Origin: Ryuthela nishihirai
Lineage: Eukaryota > Arthropoda > Arachnida > Araneae > Heptathelidae
Length of the DNA stretch: 64,000 nucleotides
Assembly: GCA_038380435.1 (NCBI GenBank)
Contig: JAWZYU010000028.1
Location: 43,273,095 to 43,337,094, forward strand
Direction: 5' to 3'
Made by a program: the position numbers and the translations under genes. The notes beneath the pieces are model-generated. The model saw only the letters and a list, made by a program, of their open reading frames with translations. It had not been told where the DNA came from and made no database searches. Below are positions 26,101 through 41,100 of the stretch, piece by piece; the first letter of the stretch is position 1; each line of letters opens with the position of its first letter.

Positions 26101-29100
26101 TATGGCAAATATTTTGTGTGGTTTTTTTAATTCTGTGTCAACAGGTTATCTGCTTATTGCCACTCGACTGTATCGCATTATGTTTAATTACAACTGCTAG
26201 AGATTGTGGATAGTAATAGAACATTATGATCATTCATCTCAGCATTATACATCACTGTTTATACGTCTTTCAAGGAAATGGAGGGGTGGGGGTTACTCAG
26301 TCAATAGCATACCAGGCTTGTAATCTGCAGTTCCCAGGTTTGATTCTCAGTTGGGCCAACATTGCATCTCAACAAAACTCCCCATCCTGCCCACAGTCAG
26401 TAGGGGACACCAATGGGCTTGGAAAGACTGCTGTCCATCAGATGGGATGTTAAACTGTGGCCCCATGTGCGGGAGAGCCATACCGTGCACATTAAAGAAC
26501 ACACTGGATGGCCTTCATCAGAGGCTACCACTGTCTCCCAACAACTATTCCAGTGGGTCCCCTCCCCCAACCTTCTCTGAACCCTTGGGGTCCTTGTGAC
26601 CATTTAGCCCGTTGTGTGCAAAAAAGTGGTGCTTAGAGGTAAAACAACCCAACCCAACTTGAAAGAAATGGAACTTTGACCATCAACTTATCACTGAACA
26701 ACTTGTACTTTATTGCACAAATTATCATTTTTTTCAGTAGAAGTTTTATATTTCGAATGACTCTATACATCTAATTGCTTTGTGCACTGCTAACATCAAG
26801 AAATGAAAGACATCAGCATCAGTGAACAAATCTGGATCTTTCTATGTCTATTAGGAGTTATACATAGCTTTCCTACTTCTTTATAAATTGTATATCAACC
26901 TTGACTATAAGTAAAAGGATTTTTCTGGAATATATGGAGGGCATTCAAAATGTTTTTCATATGTCTGTAGATTTGCACTCATTCCTCCAAAATTAATGAG
27001 TTATGACTTCTTTGAAAGCTTGTCTAAACTTGTCATTACATGTTAAAAACAGAGGCTCTATCATCATTTCTTTCTTCACTGGTGACACATAAAGTTTGGT
27101 CTGCAAAATCTGTGTGTTGTTGATATGGAGACTACTAAAGACGGAACGATTTTACATTTTTCCAAGGATGCAGCTTGGGGATGATGCAAAAGAAAAAATT
27201 CATGCTGATTTATCACAAGTATATGAGGATCATGCCTGTTCATATGGCACTATTATGGGATGGACAGGCAAATTCAGAGGATGGCAGAGCTTCGAAGACC
27301 TCCCTCATGCAGGAACATTGAAGGAGACCACGAACAAGAGAATCATCACTGCTGTTCATCCTCCTTGCACTCATTCCTCCAAACTTGTCATTACATGTTA
27401 AAACCAGAGGCTCTATCATCATTTCTTTCTTCACTGGTGACACATAAAGTTTGGTCTGCAAAATCTGTGTGTTGTTGATATGGAGACTACTAAAGACGGA
27501 ACGATTTTACATTTTTCCAAGGATGCAGCTTGGGGATGATGCAAAAAAAAAATTCATGCTGATTTATCACAAGTATATGAGGATCATGCCTGTTCATATG
27601 GCACTATTATGGGATGGACAGGCAAATTCAGAGGATGGCAGAGCTTCGAAGACCTCCCTCATGCAGGAACATTGAAGGAGACCATGAACAAGAGAATCAT
27701 CACTGCTGTTCATAAACTCATTAACGAAAAGCCACACATCACCATTCAGATAAAAGTTTAAATGTCAGTGTATTAATTGGCAGTGTGGAAACAATTATTC
27801 ATCAACATTTAAAGATCTGTACCAAATGGTACCCCACAAACTGACAGAACAGCAAAAAAGGACTAGAATTGACTCATGCAAGGGGATATAGGCAAAGTTT
27901 GGACCTAGTGCCCCCAATAGTTAGCAGACATTGTCACAGGTGATGAGACATGGCATTATTACTATACATTCCCAGAAAAATCAACAACTGTGTTTGGATT
28001 GCAGAAGATGAACCATATCTCAAAATCATCCAACAAGAATTTTCACTCAAGGAAGAGGGTGTTCACATTTTTTTTTTCAATTCCCAAGGAGTGGTAGCCA
28101 TGGACACCTTACCTGAAAAAATTACGATAAGTGGCCAATACATTAACATTATTTTGCCCAAAATAGTTAAAGAGATGAAGGAGCAACATCCAGCAACAGG
28201 TGTACTCACACTTCAGAATGACATGGCCTGTCTTGGAGCAGGAAAAAAATCAAAAATACCCCATCCTGCACATTCACTTATCTTGCACCACACAATTTTT
28301 GGTTGTTTCCAAAAACTAAAAACTAACTTGCTGGGAAGCCTTTTTTACTGGTGCAAGATTTTGCAAAATTCATTCATTCAGCAAGCATTTCAGAACTGGC
28401 TTAGATATCTGCAACTTTGCACAGATGCTGAAAGGGAGTACTTTGAAGAACATTAAATGTTTCGTTAAGCTAAGTGCAATGGTTTTCATTCTGCAGATGC
28501 ACGTCAAGAACTTTTTGAACACCTCATGTACTGACAATTAACCTTGTCATATATCACCACTTATATCATGCAATGAAGGTATGGATAATATGCCATTTGT
28601 AGTCCTCATGTTACAATCAGTGCAATGTTGTAACAATCTCTCACTGTGCCAACAGTAAGGATATCCAGAACCTGGGACTTATAACCTGATCAATTCAATC
28701 ATGCATCAACCAACATTAGTTAAAAAAATATTAAATAATTGCACCAGTGAGTTGAACTTACTACAGGCTTCTGGACAAATATTCAAAGGAGAATGCTATG
28801 TATCCTCCTTATTGTATATTGTTTCGTGCTTTTTAAGTGCATCTTGATCTTCAACACAACAAAGATATAGTGTATTAAATTTACTATTTGAATACAACCT
28901 TACAATTTGTTTAATTAGATTACAAGGCTGGTGTGCTAAAAAAATTAACCTTTAACCCTTATTAAATTAGTAATCAAGACATATAAATGATTGGCAATAC
29001 ATGACAATATAATAATTTACAATAAACAAAGGACAATACAATGAATTATAATTACCTGTTTTAAAAGATGAAAAAAGTGCCCTCTGGTAAAGTAACCATC

Positions 29101-32100
29101 TGAATTTGGTTTGCTCTCATCATTTGAGCCATCTAATGGCTTTGTATCACTGTCATCACAACTTGGATCCTTAATATCAGAGACTGGATCGCTGACATCA
29201 GGCTTTTGATCTCTGACTTCAGCCTCAGTCATCAGTCTATCAGGCTTAACATAAAAATTCTTATCTGGATCTGCATTATAATCTGGAATATAAAGTTTGC
29301 CATGTTGTGCAAGGAGTCTGTCTATTATTGTTCTCTCTTTCAATGGTGGAGCTTTACCATCCATGACAAAAATTGGCATAATTCCATTTGTAAGTAAGTG
29401 GGCTACTCTGTAAAACAAAGTCCTGCAAATATACATATATATATTGACAATATGTTTTGCCATTTCCTAATACAGGAATTATTATATAATAAAATTTAAG
29501 AGAAGTGTGAAAAGATAATAATTTACATTTAGAAGGTGAAACAATAATAAAAAGAAAATAAAAGACAATAATGGAAATAATAAAAACTTCTGCAGTTATA
29601 TGTTCATTTGTGATCCCAAATGCAATTTTTTCAAAGATAATATCACAGTTCTTTTACAACATCAAAGTACACAGCTCTTTAGTACTACATTAAAATCAAA
29701 AATGATGTCAATGTGTGATTACCACACACACACATTTTAAAAACATTTAACACTTAATCATTCTATGTCCAGCTCGAAAAACTGGATTGAATTCACGGTT
29801 CCAAGAAATTTTCTATTGTCCTCAGCCAAAAAAAATTTTAGACCTGTTTTTGCTAAATAACTAACAAACAGAAATAGGCCATGTTATACACAAAATTAAC
29901 AGTATTTAATTCTGAATATTATGAAAAAAAATTCAATAAAATTAAAAACACATTAATTTTAATAAGACTTTTGTGATACAATAAAACAAAGACTTTGGCT
30001 AAATAAATAAATATTTATTAAAAAAAGGGAGGTCTGTAAATGGAAGCTAGGCATACAGTGGAAGAAGAACTGTGTACCAATCACAGGTGATGATGCACAG
30101 AACTGGCCAGGTTTAGCACCTAATGTCCAAACCCACCTTCTCATGGTGCAGGCTATTGATACCTACCCTTTCAAAAGACATATTCTCTTCTGAGAGGGAG
30201 TGGAAGGGAAGGGCTGCAAGATCAGTATGTCATACTGATCTCGTCATCTTTTTTTTTCTGCCCTGCTGAGGAGTGGTCAGCTTCACAGGGCCCTGGTGCT
30301 GTCCATTTATATCCACAAGACTGGAATGGATTATGGCTTTCAGCTTGATTTTCGATTCTGGCCTTGCTGCACTAGAGGGTCTCTGTTGAGAGAAACTTTG
30401 CCGCTGTGTTTTCTGTTTGTCTATAGGCTGTAAGCCCAAAGTTAGCAAAGGCATAGGATACCTTATATCAGCTGGTGAATAATTCATTATTATTCAATTA
30501 TTATTAATATTCAATCATCTGAATGTTCAGAGGCCATAACAGGCACTGCAGCCCTTACTTTAGCTAGTTGGTCATTGCCAATCCTATCCCGGAGTAATGT
30601 GTCTCAGGCAGGTCAGATTTTATCCAGATTCTGGTTCTTGAAAAGTTGGTGCCTGAAGTTCCTACCAGCATGGGTGGCTTCAGCCTTTAGCAGTAAGGAA
30701 ACAAGTCTTTGCCCCATGCCTGCGATTAGGTAGCTGTTTGACATTGTTGGCCCTATCTCTTTCAATAAACCTAGTTTTTTTTAAAAATCTTACTAATCAT
30801 TTTCTTTCCACAGGTATGTGGAATGAAAGGATGTTGCATAAAGATTATTCTCTTGATATTCTCACTCAGGAATTTCAACATTATACTCTGGATATTCTGG
30901 GTTTGCAAGAGACAATATGAACAAGAAAAGGTCAGATACTTAAACATAATTTTAAACTTCTCTTTACAGGGAGGAAGGATGGAAAGTATACTATATGATC
31001 AAAAGTATTGGGAGACTCGCTCATCCACAATCTCCTGGTAATAGGAAAGGAATTATATCGCATTGGTCCACCCTTTGCTGCTATCACAGCCTCCATTCTA
31101 AAGGGAAGGCTTTCCACTATATTTTGGTACATTGCTGTGGGAATTGCTTGCCATTTTCCCACAAGCATTAATGAGGCTGATCACTGATATTGGGCGGTTC
31201 AGCTTGTCTCGCTGGCTGTTCCAATTCATCCCAAACATGTTCCAGGGGTTGAGATCTTCCAGGACTAGTGCAGCAAGGCTCTGTGCAGGCCAGTCAAGTT
31301 CTTCCACACCCATCTCATTAAACCATTCCTGCATGGTCCTCATTTTGTGGATTGGGTTAGGTTGTTTTACCTCTGAGCGCCACTTTTTTGCACACCATGG
31401 GCTAAATGGCCAGGTCACATGGACCCCGAAGGCTCAGAGAAGATTGGGGGAGGGGACCCACTGGAATAGCTGTTGGGAGACAGATGGTAGCCTTCCGTCA
31501 AGGCCATCCAGCGTGTTCTTTAACGTGCACAGGGTATGGCTCTCCCGTACACGGGGCCACAGCTTAACGTCCCATCCGACGGACGGCGGCCTTTCCAAGC
31601 CCATCGTTGTCCCCTACTGGCCATGGGCAGGGCGGGGAATTTTGCAGAGATAATCATTTTGTGGATGGGGCATTGTTATGTTGGTACAGGAAAGGGTCTT
31701 CACCAAACTGTTGCAATAAAGTTGGGAGCATGGAATTGCCAAGAATGTCATTACAGGCTGCAATGTTCAGAGTCCCATTCATTGCAACTAGAGGGCCCAG
31801 CCCAAACCATGAAAACAGCCCTAGAACATAAGGCCTCCTCCACCAAATTTCACAGATGGCACAACACAATTAGGCTGGTAGCATTCACTTGGTATCTTTC
31901 CCACCCAGACTTGTTCATAGGACTGCCAGATGGTGAAGTGTGATTCATCACTCCAAAGAATGCAGTTCCACTGCTCAAGAGTCCACTGGCACCATGCTTT
32001 ATACCACTCCAACCGATTCTTGGCATTGTATATGGCTGCTCGGCCATGGAAACCCATTTCCTGCAGCTCATGATGATTAAGGTGCTGGTGTTGCTTCCAG

Positions 32101-35100
32101 AGGTATTTTGGAACTCTGTGGTGAATATTGCAACTGAGAACAGGCGATTTTGTTGCACAACCACTTCTGCACTCGGCAGTCCCGCTCTGTTATTTCATGT
32201 GGCCTACTGAGTTGTGATTGCACTGTTGTTGGTCCTAGGCATTTCCATTTCGCAATAACAAACTTACAATTCATCAGAGCAGCTACAGAGGGCCAGAATG
32301 CCCCGAACTGGCTTGTTGCTAAGGTGGCATCCTGTAACCGTGCCATGTTGAAAGACACAGAGCTCTGCTGTACAGACCATTCTCCCATTCATGCATGTCT
32401 ATGAGGTTTTCAGGCCACATGCATCCTTTCATACATGTTTGGGCCATGGTTATGGCGTATGTAGGCAAATTCACTACTCGAAAGGGGTGTCCGGATATTT
32501 TTGATCAGATAGTGTATCTCCAAGGCATAAAGTTTGTTTCTCAGCAGACATGCCAGTGATGCTCTTCTAGCATATGACTGCATTAACCCTTTCAGTATCC
32601 ATGTCGTCTATATACATTTGCAGAATCCATAATGAGAGGTCAAGCATGCATGTATACATTTTTAGTGTAACAAAAAAAAAATCAATTTTGTTTTTAAATA
32701 AAAATTGCCGTTGCAGTTTTATATACATATATATGTTATAAAAATATATAATCCATGCTTGAAAAATAATATTTTGTTTTTTAATTTGATGCATATTTTA
32801 TTAAACTACAATATAAATAATTTGATAAAGCCATTTGATTGCCATTTCTTAGAAGCACTAAACAGTATTGCTGATTTGTTTGTTAACATTCCTAATTGCT
32901 GAAGCAACTTTCTGATTTAAGCTCACAAGTTTGAATTGAACTATTATCAACAATTTTTTTCTTAAATTTCTGAAAATCTCCTAAAAATTAACAAAAAAAT
33001 GCTATTTTTAAAAACAGTAGATTTTGGAAGTTATTACAAAGTACGTACCAGCATTTTTTTCCTCATTTCACACTCTTTTTTAACCATAAACCTATTTGAG
33101 TATTCCAAAAATTATTTTTATCATTTTTCCCAGCATTCTATTCATCTTTCCCACTCTTAAAATCGGAACTGGAAATAAAAACATCCTTCTTGGAAATTCT
33201 GCATGCAGCTGAACTCAATTACGTTATGGCTCACAGAGGCAAATAGGGGCAGATGGCTGACACATGCTATCTCTGTTCTGTGTGCTATAAGTGGCTCCCA
33301 TAATGTTTACAGTTTTGGTCCAGCATAATGGATACCCTTTGCAAAGTTAGAATTGACTTTTTTATATTTAAACCTTAGTTTTCATTTCAGTAGATTTTCG
33401 TAAATTTGCGATCTTTTGGCCAATCGATAACTATTGAATTTTTCATAGTAATGCTACCTCAGAGGCTGGCCTGCAAGCTGTTACTGAGGATATATTAGCA
33501 TTGCATTAGGCTACATGTTAATTTTTATTTTATTGTTTATTACTTTTCCAGTAAAACTTTGATCTGGTATTATTTTCTGAAAATAAATGAGGTCTTGGAT
33601 ATGGAAGCAAATTCATTTCTGTAGATTTATTTCTGTAAGTTAGCGATTTTCAATTGGCTGATTTATCGATCTTTCTGAGCTATGCTATATCAGAGACCAA
33701 CTTAAAAGTTGTTATGGATATTTTATTTAACATTGCATTAGGTTATATGTAATTTTTTTTTATTATTTCATGGTTTTTTAGTAAAAAACTTTGAGCTTGT
33801 ACCACTTTCTGAAAATGAATGTCTTGGATACAGAAGCAAAATAGACTTCCCTGCTATGGAAATCAGCCATCATGTGGGAGGACTTTTTCAGAGTGATATA
33901 CTGAAATATAAACAAATTATAAAAATACATATCTTCCTGTATGTACCTTAAAAAGTAGAAAATAAACCTAAAACATCTCACTGTTGAAATCAGTCACTGA
34001 ATTCGCATTCACTTAAAAGGAAGATAGGGCGATGGCAATCTTGTTGAATAGGTAATTCGGTGCCTCATCTTCCTTTAAGGTGAATACAAATTCAGTGACT
34101 GACTGCACCATCGATATATGTTTTAGATTTATTTTCTACCTCTTAGGGTGCATACAGGAAGATAGGCATTTTTTAAATCTTTTAATTTACTTATATTCTT
34201 TTTTCTTTACCACTAAAAACTCCTACCTTCGGAACTTTCATTTGATATATAACTCATAAACATCAACCATATTTTTCTTCCCACTTTTTTAGAGTCATGT
34301 TTGAGGTAGCTCATGACATTGGAGATGCTACAAGCTTTACTCTGAGATATAACTAATTAAGGTAAACCATCATAATTGGGGCATAATTTGTAGTAGTCTA
34401 TAACGGTTCTCATATAAGCTTTCATTTGACACCTAACTCATACCTGTTGGCTCTTACATTTTGAAGACAGAGTAGAAAAACGACTTTCACATTTCCCCTT
34501 TTAGGTGCAAAGAAATTGGAGGGAAGGGGGAGGATTTTTAATGCCCATAACAATTCCCATGTCACAAGGTTTCATTTGACATACAACTTGTTACATTTGT
34601 CCCTCATGTTTCGAAGATATAGCAGAACAATGGTTTTCGTATTTCCCCATTTTTAGGAGGAAAATTTTTATAACCTGTGACATTCTCCACATCACAAGCT
34701 TTCATTTGGCCCATACACTGTTACTTTTGGCCTTTGTGTTCCAAAGATATAGTGGAATGATTGCTTTCATAATTCCCCTTTTTTAGGGGAAAGAAAGCAA
34801 AGAGGTAAAATTTTTATAGCCTATGATACTCCTCAAGTTACAAGCTTTCATTTGGCTCATTACTTGTTACTTTCAGCACTCATGCTCTGGAGATAGATCA
34901 GAAAAATCATTTTCACATTTCATTTTCAGGGGGGAAGAAAGCATAGGGGATCAATTTTTTACAGCCTATTACACTTTGATGTCACAAGCTTTCATTTATA
35001 CATAAATCATTAACTCTTCCAGGGTCCCACCTGAAAAACTACATCCAGAGGCCCAGCTATTTTTTTACTATGATCAGCCAAAAAAAAAATACTTTAGAAT

Positions 35101-38100
35101 TTTTTTGCCAAACAATCAATGAAAGGTTATGACATGTTGTATGCCAAATTAATCAGCATTCAATTCAGGGTTTTCTGAAAAAAAAAATATTTTACAAAAA
35201 AGACAACTAGTTTTATTTTAATAGCTTTTATAGAGGCATGTAGTAAAAAAAATGCATCTGGCAATGCAAACAAAATTTATTTAAAAAAAAAACTACAGAA
35301 CTACAAAATGACAGAAATGATTACAATGCATATGAATAGCAAGGCTATTTATTTCTGAATAAAATTAAATATTCACTGGAAGCAACAAAATTACTCCTGT
35401 TTCATAATATTTTTCTTGACACCATACTTTGAGAAAAGTCGAGGCTTTTTGCCAACTGTGCTTAGTCATATCAACAAGTCAACTTTGGAATTAAAAAAAT
35501 AACTAATCAACTAAAATGGTCATGTTATATACCAAATTAAATAGAATTTGATTATGAATTTCATGAAAATAAATAATTTAAGCAAAATTTAAAGCATATT
35601 AATTTTAATAAAACTTTTTATGTGATAGTGAAAAAATAGATCAGGCTATGCAATTAAGGCTTAACTTTGGAAAACCTAATGAAAAAAAAGAGTTAAATTA
35701 TATATTCATTGAAAGCACATTTCTTCCCAAATAATAAAATATTTACATGAAATATGATTTTTATTTCTTTTAATGATTCTTTTCAGTGTGGTATATTTTA
35801 AAACATTGGCAAGTGTTATGCAAGGTTATTTGAATTGTTTGCATTAATGGGATTTTCTGTCTGGTTTATGAAATGCAGGAATTTTTTTTGGCTGTTTTCT
35901 TTGCTAAACATAATGAATTATTTTCTTTGGGTGTGCAATTTTGGTTATCATGACAAACAATTGGCTCATTGATGCTAATGTGATAATTGATGGTCGTAAA
36001 GTGGTGCAGTGAAGTTTACGTTAAATAGTCATACCTGCATTTTCTTCATTCTTCAGAGTCGTCGGTTGTTCAAGGAGGACAATTTCGGGTTGTGTGCTGT
36101 TATCAGTAGCTGATATTTTCACAGGTCCGATATTGTTGCTCCTCACTTGGTGATAGTTCTTAAGCATGGTGGTGTTTGCACTGCTGCCTCTGTGATATGA
36201 GTCACATCATTCTAAACTTCACATTCCTATTAGTGCACTGAACCACTTGCCTATGTGAGAAGTTGGTGACCAGGCATTGCGATGCATTTCATGCTATCCG
36301 CTTCGGCACATCATCAGGCAGGTACTGTCCTGGCAGCAGGATGAGATAGAAACATGATGCGCTCGATCAGTGGGTGCATGTGGCTTGCATGGGGTCACCA
36401 AGGTCAAGCGCAGACCGGGCATGCCTCTGAGGTGCCATGAAAGGGGGATGAATCAGAAATGCTCTCCTAGCTGCACTGGGCCTGTGCATTCGAGGATTTA
36501 TAACAGTAGTATGAAAATTCAATATAATATGGTAGAACATTATAGATACATTGTCTAAGTTCCAGAAAATAAATTACTGGGAATCAGGTGAACTTTATCT
36601 GTCAAAAGTGAAACCTATCTGTCAAAACTAGTATTTATAGATAGGAACCTCGCATGGAAATTGGATGTAAAAAGTAGAGTAAAAAGCTCGAATATTAGGC
36701 TTTCAAGAACATACTTTATTTGAAGCTTTTGAATGTGTCCAAGTTAAAAGTAATATACAATTTTTGGAAACATCTTATTTGGAGCAAGTACTATTTCATG
36801 GGTGCCCATTCTGAATCAAGTTTGTGACCCATTCAAAATCTTCAAATTATGTGTTGAGGTGCATGCTCAAAAAAACAAAAGTCTGATAGTATTTGGAATT
36901 ATTATAGTTCATTACAAATGCTACAAGTCCGGAATTATTTAGCAGCCTCTTGTTAACAAACACTGTCAACAATTGGGATGATTCAAGTGTAAGAGTGTTC
37001 AATAAACAATGAATAGGATTTCTGGGTTGCTGTACAATCAGATAATTATAACACCACTACACTTAAGAACTATCACCAAGTGAGGAGCAACAATACTGGA
37101 CCTGTGAAAATATCAGCTACTGAGAACAGCACACAACCCAGAATTGTCCTCCTTGAACAGCCAATGACTCTGAAGAACGAAGAAAATGCAGGTATGATTA
37201 TTTAACCTAAACTTCACTTTAATTAATTTCTTAGCAAGAAGGTTCTTTTAATTGTGTAATTATTTACATTGTAGTTTAATAAAATATGTATTAAATGAAA
37301 ACAGAAATATTATTTTTGAAACTTGAAATACACATTTTTAAAAGATATATCTAAAAACATTTTCAAAAAGCAATTTTATTTTAAAAACATCGAAGTTTCA
37401 TATGTTGTACAAAAGACGTCTATGTTCATCTTCTATCATTTTGGATTCTGTTAATGTCTATGATTGTTGGAGACCTAGAAAGGGTTAAATGAGTCTGTTG
37501 CATTCGAAAGATATGATGGAACAATTATTTTGACAAATCCAGAAACCAGCAAACTGACAAAGGGCAGGCAAAAAGCAACAGGATGATAGGTAAAAACTAA
37601 GATCTGGCAAGGCAATTAAAACTTAATTCTGGAAAAGCTGATAATTAAAAATAGTCCAATTATATACTAATAAAAAGGAAATTTCTTTCTGAATAATATA
37701 ATAAAAAAAATTCCCATTCAAAAAAGCAGAATTATTTCATAAAGCAGTGCTATTTATTTCATAGTTTTTCACTAAAATACTTTAAAACATAGGCCACAAT
37801 TACACAAGTTGACTTTGCATTGTTCACACTCAAGATGTTGGGTTATTTTACCTCTGAGTGGCACTTTAATGACACACAAGGGTTAAATGGCCAGGTCACA
37901 AAGACCCAAAGACTGAGAGAAGGGTGATGAAGGGGCCCACTGGGAAGCTGTTAGGAGACATGAAAGTCTCCTATTAAGTCATCCAGCCTGTTCTTTAATG
38001 TGTACAGGATGTGGCTCTCCTGCACATGGGGTGATGGCTTTACATCCCATTCAATGGATGATGGCATTCTAAGCTCATTAGTGTGTCCTTTCTCACCAAG

Positions 38101-41100
38101 GGCAGGGTGCTGGTTTAGCAGAGATAAATCTAAATGCTACCACAGTTGGGGCTTAAACTAGAAACTGCAGATTAAGAGTCCAGAGTGGTACTGACTGGAC
38201 CAAATCCTGTCCCTTACACTCATGGGACTTTACTGGCTGCACAGATACCTAGTGGTTTCTACCAGCAGAATGACAGTTCAGAAGTACAAAGATAAGATTC
38301 TTGACTCCTAAGACACTATGCAGATGCAACAGAGACAATTTCATTATGGAAAATAATACCTATTCCCATAGAATTCAACTGGTTAACAAATACTTTAAAG
38401 TGAACATCATCAGCTATACTGAGTGGCCAGAACATTCTCCTGACCTCAATCCATTGAGATGCTCTACCAATATGTGTTGTATACTTGATTTCCCTCCCTC
38501 ACATAAATCACCACAAACTGCAAGTGGCCCTTGTAAGTGAATGATACCACATACTTACTATACTTTTAGATAACTCTGTACTCATTGTGAGACTTGTTCA
38601 TTTTCTCTTCACTTTGATCTGTATACATTTTTTGTCTTTACTTCTATGAGATAAAGAACATCAAAATTTCAGAAAATGAAACAATCTGGGTTGCTTGAAA
38701 ATACAAGTAAGTAGCTGTACTCCAGAATAACCCTGATAATACATGATTAATTAAACTAATGGTGTCAATACTGAAATGCCAGTACCAGCAGCTATGGTCA
38801 AAATGCTCAAAATAATGCTGAAAATAGCAAAGAACCCATTGTAATTTCACTCTCTCTCACACATATGTTTTCAGCTGTGCTATTTTTTGCAGTGTTAATT
38901 ACATCACTACATGGGCTACCAAAATTAAGGTAAAGTATCATTTTTCATCAATATTTTAAATATAACATCATCATCATCATTCTCAAGCATAGGCTATGCA
39001 GGTCCAACCAGACCGTGCAATATGAGCTATATTTGCTGCATCTGGCCACTGCACACCAATTCTAACAAGGTATTGTTTGACATTGTCAGACTACCACATC
39101 CTAGGTCAATTCCCTCTTTCTGAGGCTTTTAGACACACATTTCACAGCCCTATTCACTAATATATAATTATCCATACAGGCAACATGGCCAAACCAATGG
39201 AGTCTCTTTCTGCACAATATGCTGCTTAAAGGAGGTTGCCTACTCCTTTGCCTAACCTCATCATTACTTACAAAGTTTAACCACCTAATGCCCATGACAC
39301 TGCATAAGCATCTAGTTTCCTGTTATCTTGTTTACAAAGTGTCCAAGTTTCACTACCAAAACTAACCCTAAAGAGAACCAAACTATTATACAGTCTAATT
39401 TTAGTCTTTAGGTGTATACGCCTATTTCTCCACACTCTTCAAAGATTCTTAAAAAGTCATGGCAGCAATCCCTATTCATCTGTCAATCTCATGCCGCACT
39501 TCACCAGTATCTGCTACATAGCTCCCAAGATAATTAAACTGTGACACATGCTCAAAACTACAACCATTCAGATTAGCTGAATCACAGCCTGCCTGACCAT
39601 TTTTCATCACTTTAGTTTTCTCTCTGTTTATAACCAAACCTACTCTATTACCAGCCTCATCAACAGTTTGAATGAAAAAGTTCATCTCATCAACATCATT
39701 TGCCAAAAGGGCTAAATCATCAGCATAATCTAAATTAGAAATCTTTTGTGTCTCCAGACCATTTAAGGCCAAAATCTTTCCCTTGCACTGAATTTCACAC
39801 AACATAATCAATAACCAAACTAAAGAGAAAAGGAGTCAAAATACACCCTTGTCAAACACCAGAAGCAATGCTAAACCAATTATTACAAGCCTTGCCAATT
39901 CTCACACGCGACTCAGTTTTATATTAGATGGATATGGATAGCTTTCATTATGTTAATTAACTTGTCTGGTATGCCTTACGATCTCACAATCAACCACAAA
40001 TTATGACAATCAACAGAGTTGAAAGCCTTTTTGAAATCAACAAAGCTAGCAACCAAAGGTTTCTGAAACTCTAAACATTTCTCAAGAATCTGCCTAAGTG
40101 AAAATATCTGATCTACACATCCCCTACCACTTCTCAATCTACATTGCTCATCACACAATTGCCTGTCAACTAGATTCTTAATTCTATTAAGCACAACCAT
40201 GCAAAGAACTTTACCTGGAACAGAGAGTAGGCTGATACCTAAATAGTTATCACAATAACTACAATCACCTTTTTTGAAAATAGAGATAATAATAGCTCTG
40301 GTTAAAACCTTAGAAACCATGCATTTATCATAAAAGATATTCAAAATTACAGTCATCCAAGTGGTACAGAAACATTCCCAGCTCTAAGTATTTTCATAAT
40401 AATTTCATCTACCCCTGGGGATTTATGTAGTTTAAGTTTAGAGACAGCCAAAATAACTTCAGACTGTGTTATAGGGCCAACATTAAAGACAGTAATGCAT
40501 CTATCATCATTACAAACAATGGGAGTAGAACTAACCACATTGTTTATAAATCACTGAAATGCTTAGTCCACCTAGCCATGACAGAATCCTCACTTTTTAT
40601 AACCTTGTTTATCCTTCAATGACTGTACACCTGTCAGTTTTCTAACACACAAAACATTACCTATCTGGTACAGCTCTCTGCTGTTATGCTGTCTAACTGC
40701 TTCCTCGGCTTTGTCAGCCAAGCCATCAAGCCAAAGATTCTTACCAGCAGCTAACTGATCCTTTACACATTTATTAAGATCTCTGTAATGCTTTCTATTA
40801 GGACTAGTAGGGTAATGATTAAGGACATTCCTAGAGTTCTTTCTTTCTGAAATAAGCTGAAATGCCTTATCACTCAAATAATTCTGCCTCCTCTGCTCCT
40901 TTTTTCCTAAAAGGGTACTGTTAGTTTCCAAAAAAGTATGTTTAAAACAATCCCATTCTTCCTCAACTTCAGTACTAAGCAAACCATGACTGTCATAATG
41001 ACTAAGCAACCTATCATGGTAAGCTTTAGCTATAACTAGGTCTTCCAGAACTTCAGAATTAAAGGCAAATTTTTTAACCTTAGCACAACACTTCTTAAGT

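Larger units (their letters stand above)
30253..32582 (+). mobile_element. RTE-type LINE, 5' UTR and endonuclease start, twice interrupted
   Basis: 5' UTR at 30253-30815, then [20 protein letters not shown] and LDILGLQET. It is split by a Tc1-like element at 30989-32514, resumes at 32517 (TCTCCAAGGC), and is cut at TTAA 32583 by a piggyBac-like element. A 21-bp perfect palindrome (GATCAGTATG, T, then its complement) lies just before at 30222-30242. Confidence 0.85.

Noticed and set aside
27950..28456. 168-codon open frame that could pass for a gene
   Set aside because: It is the C-terminal half of a mariner transposase with a mutated catalytic block, inside recognisable mariner ends.
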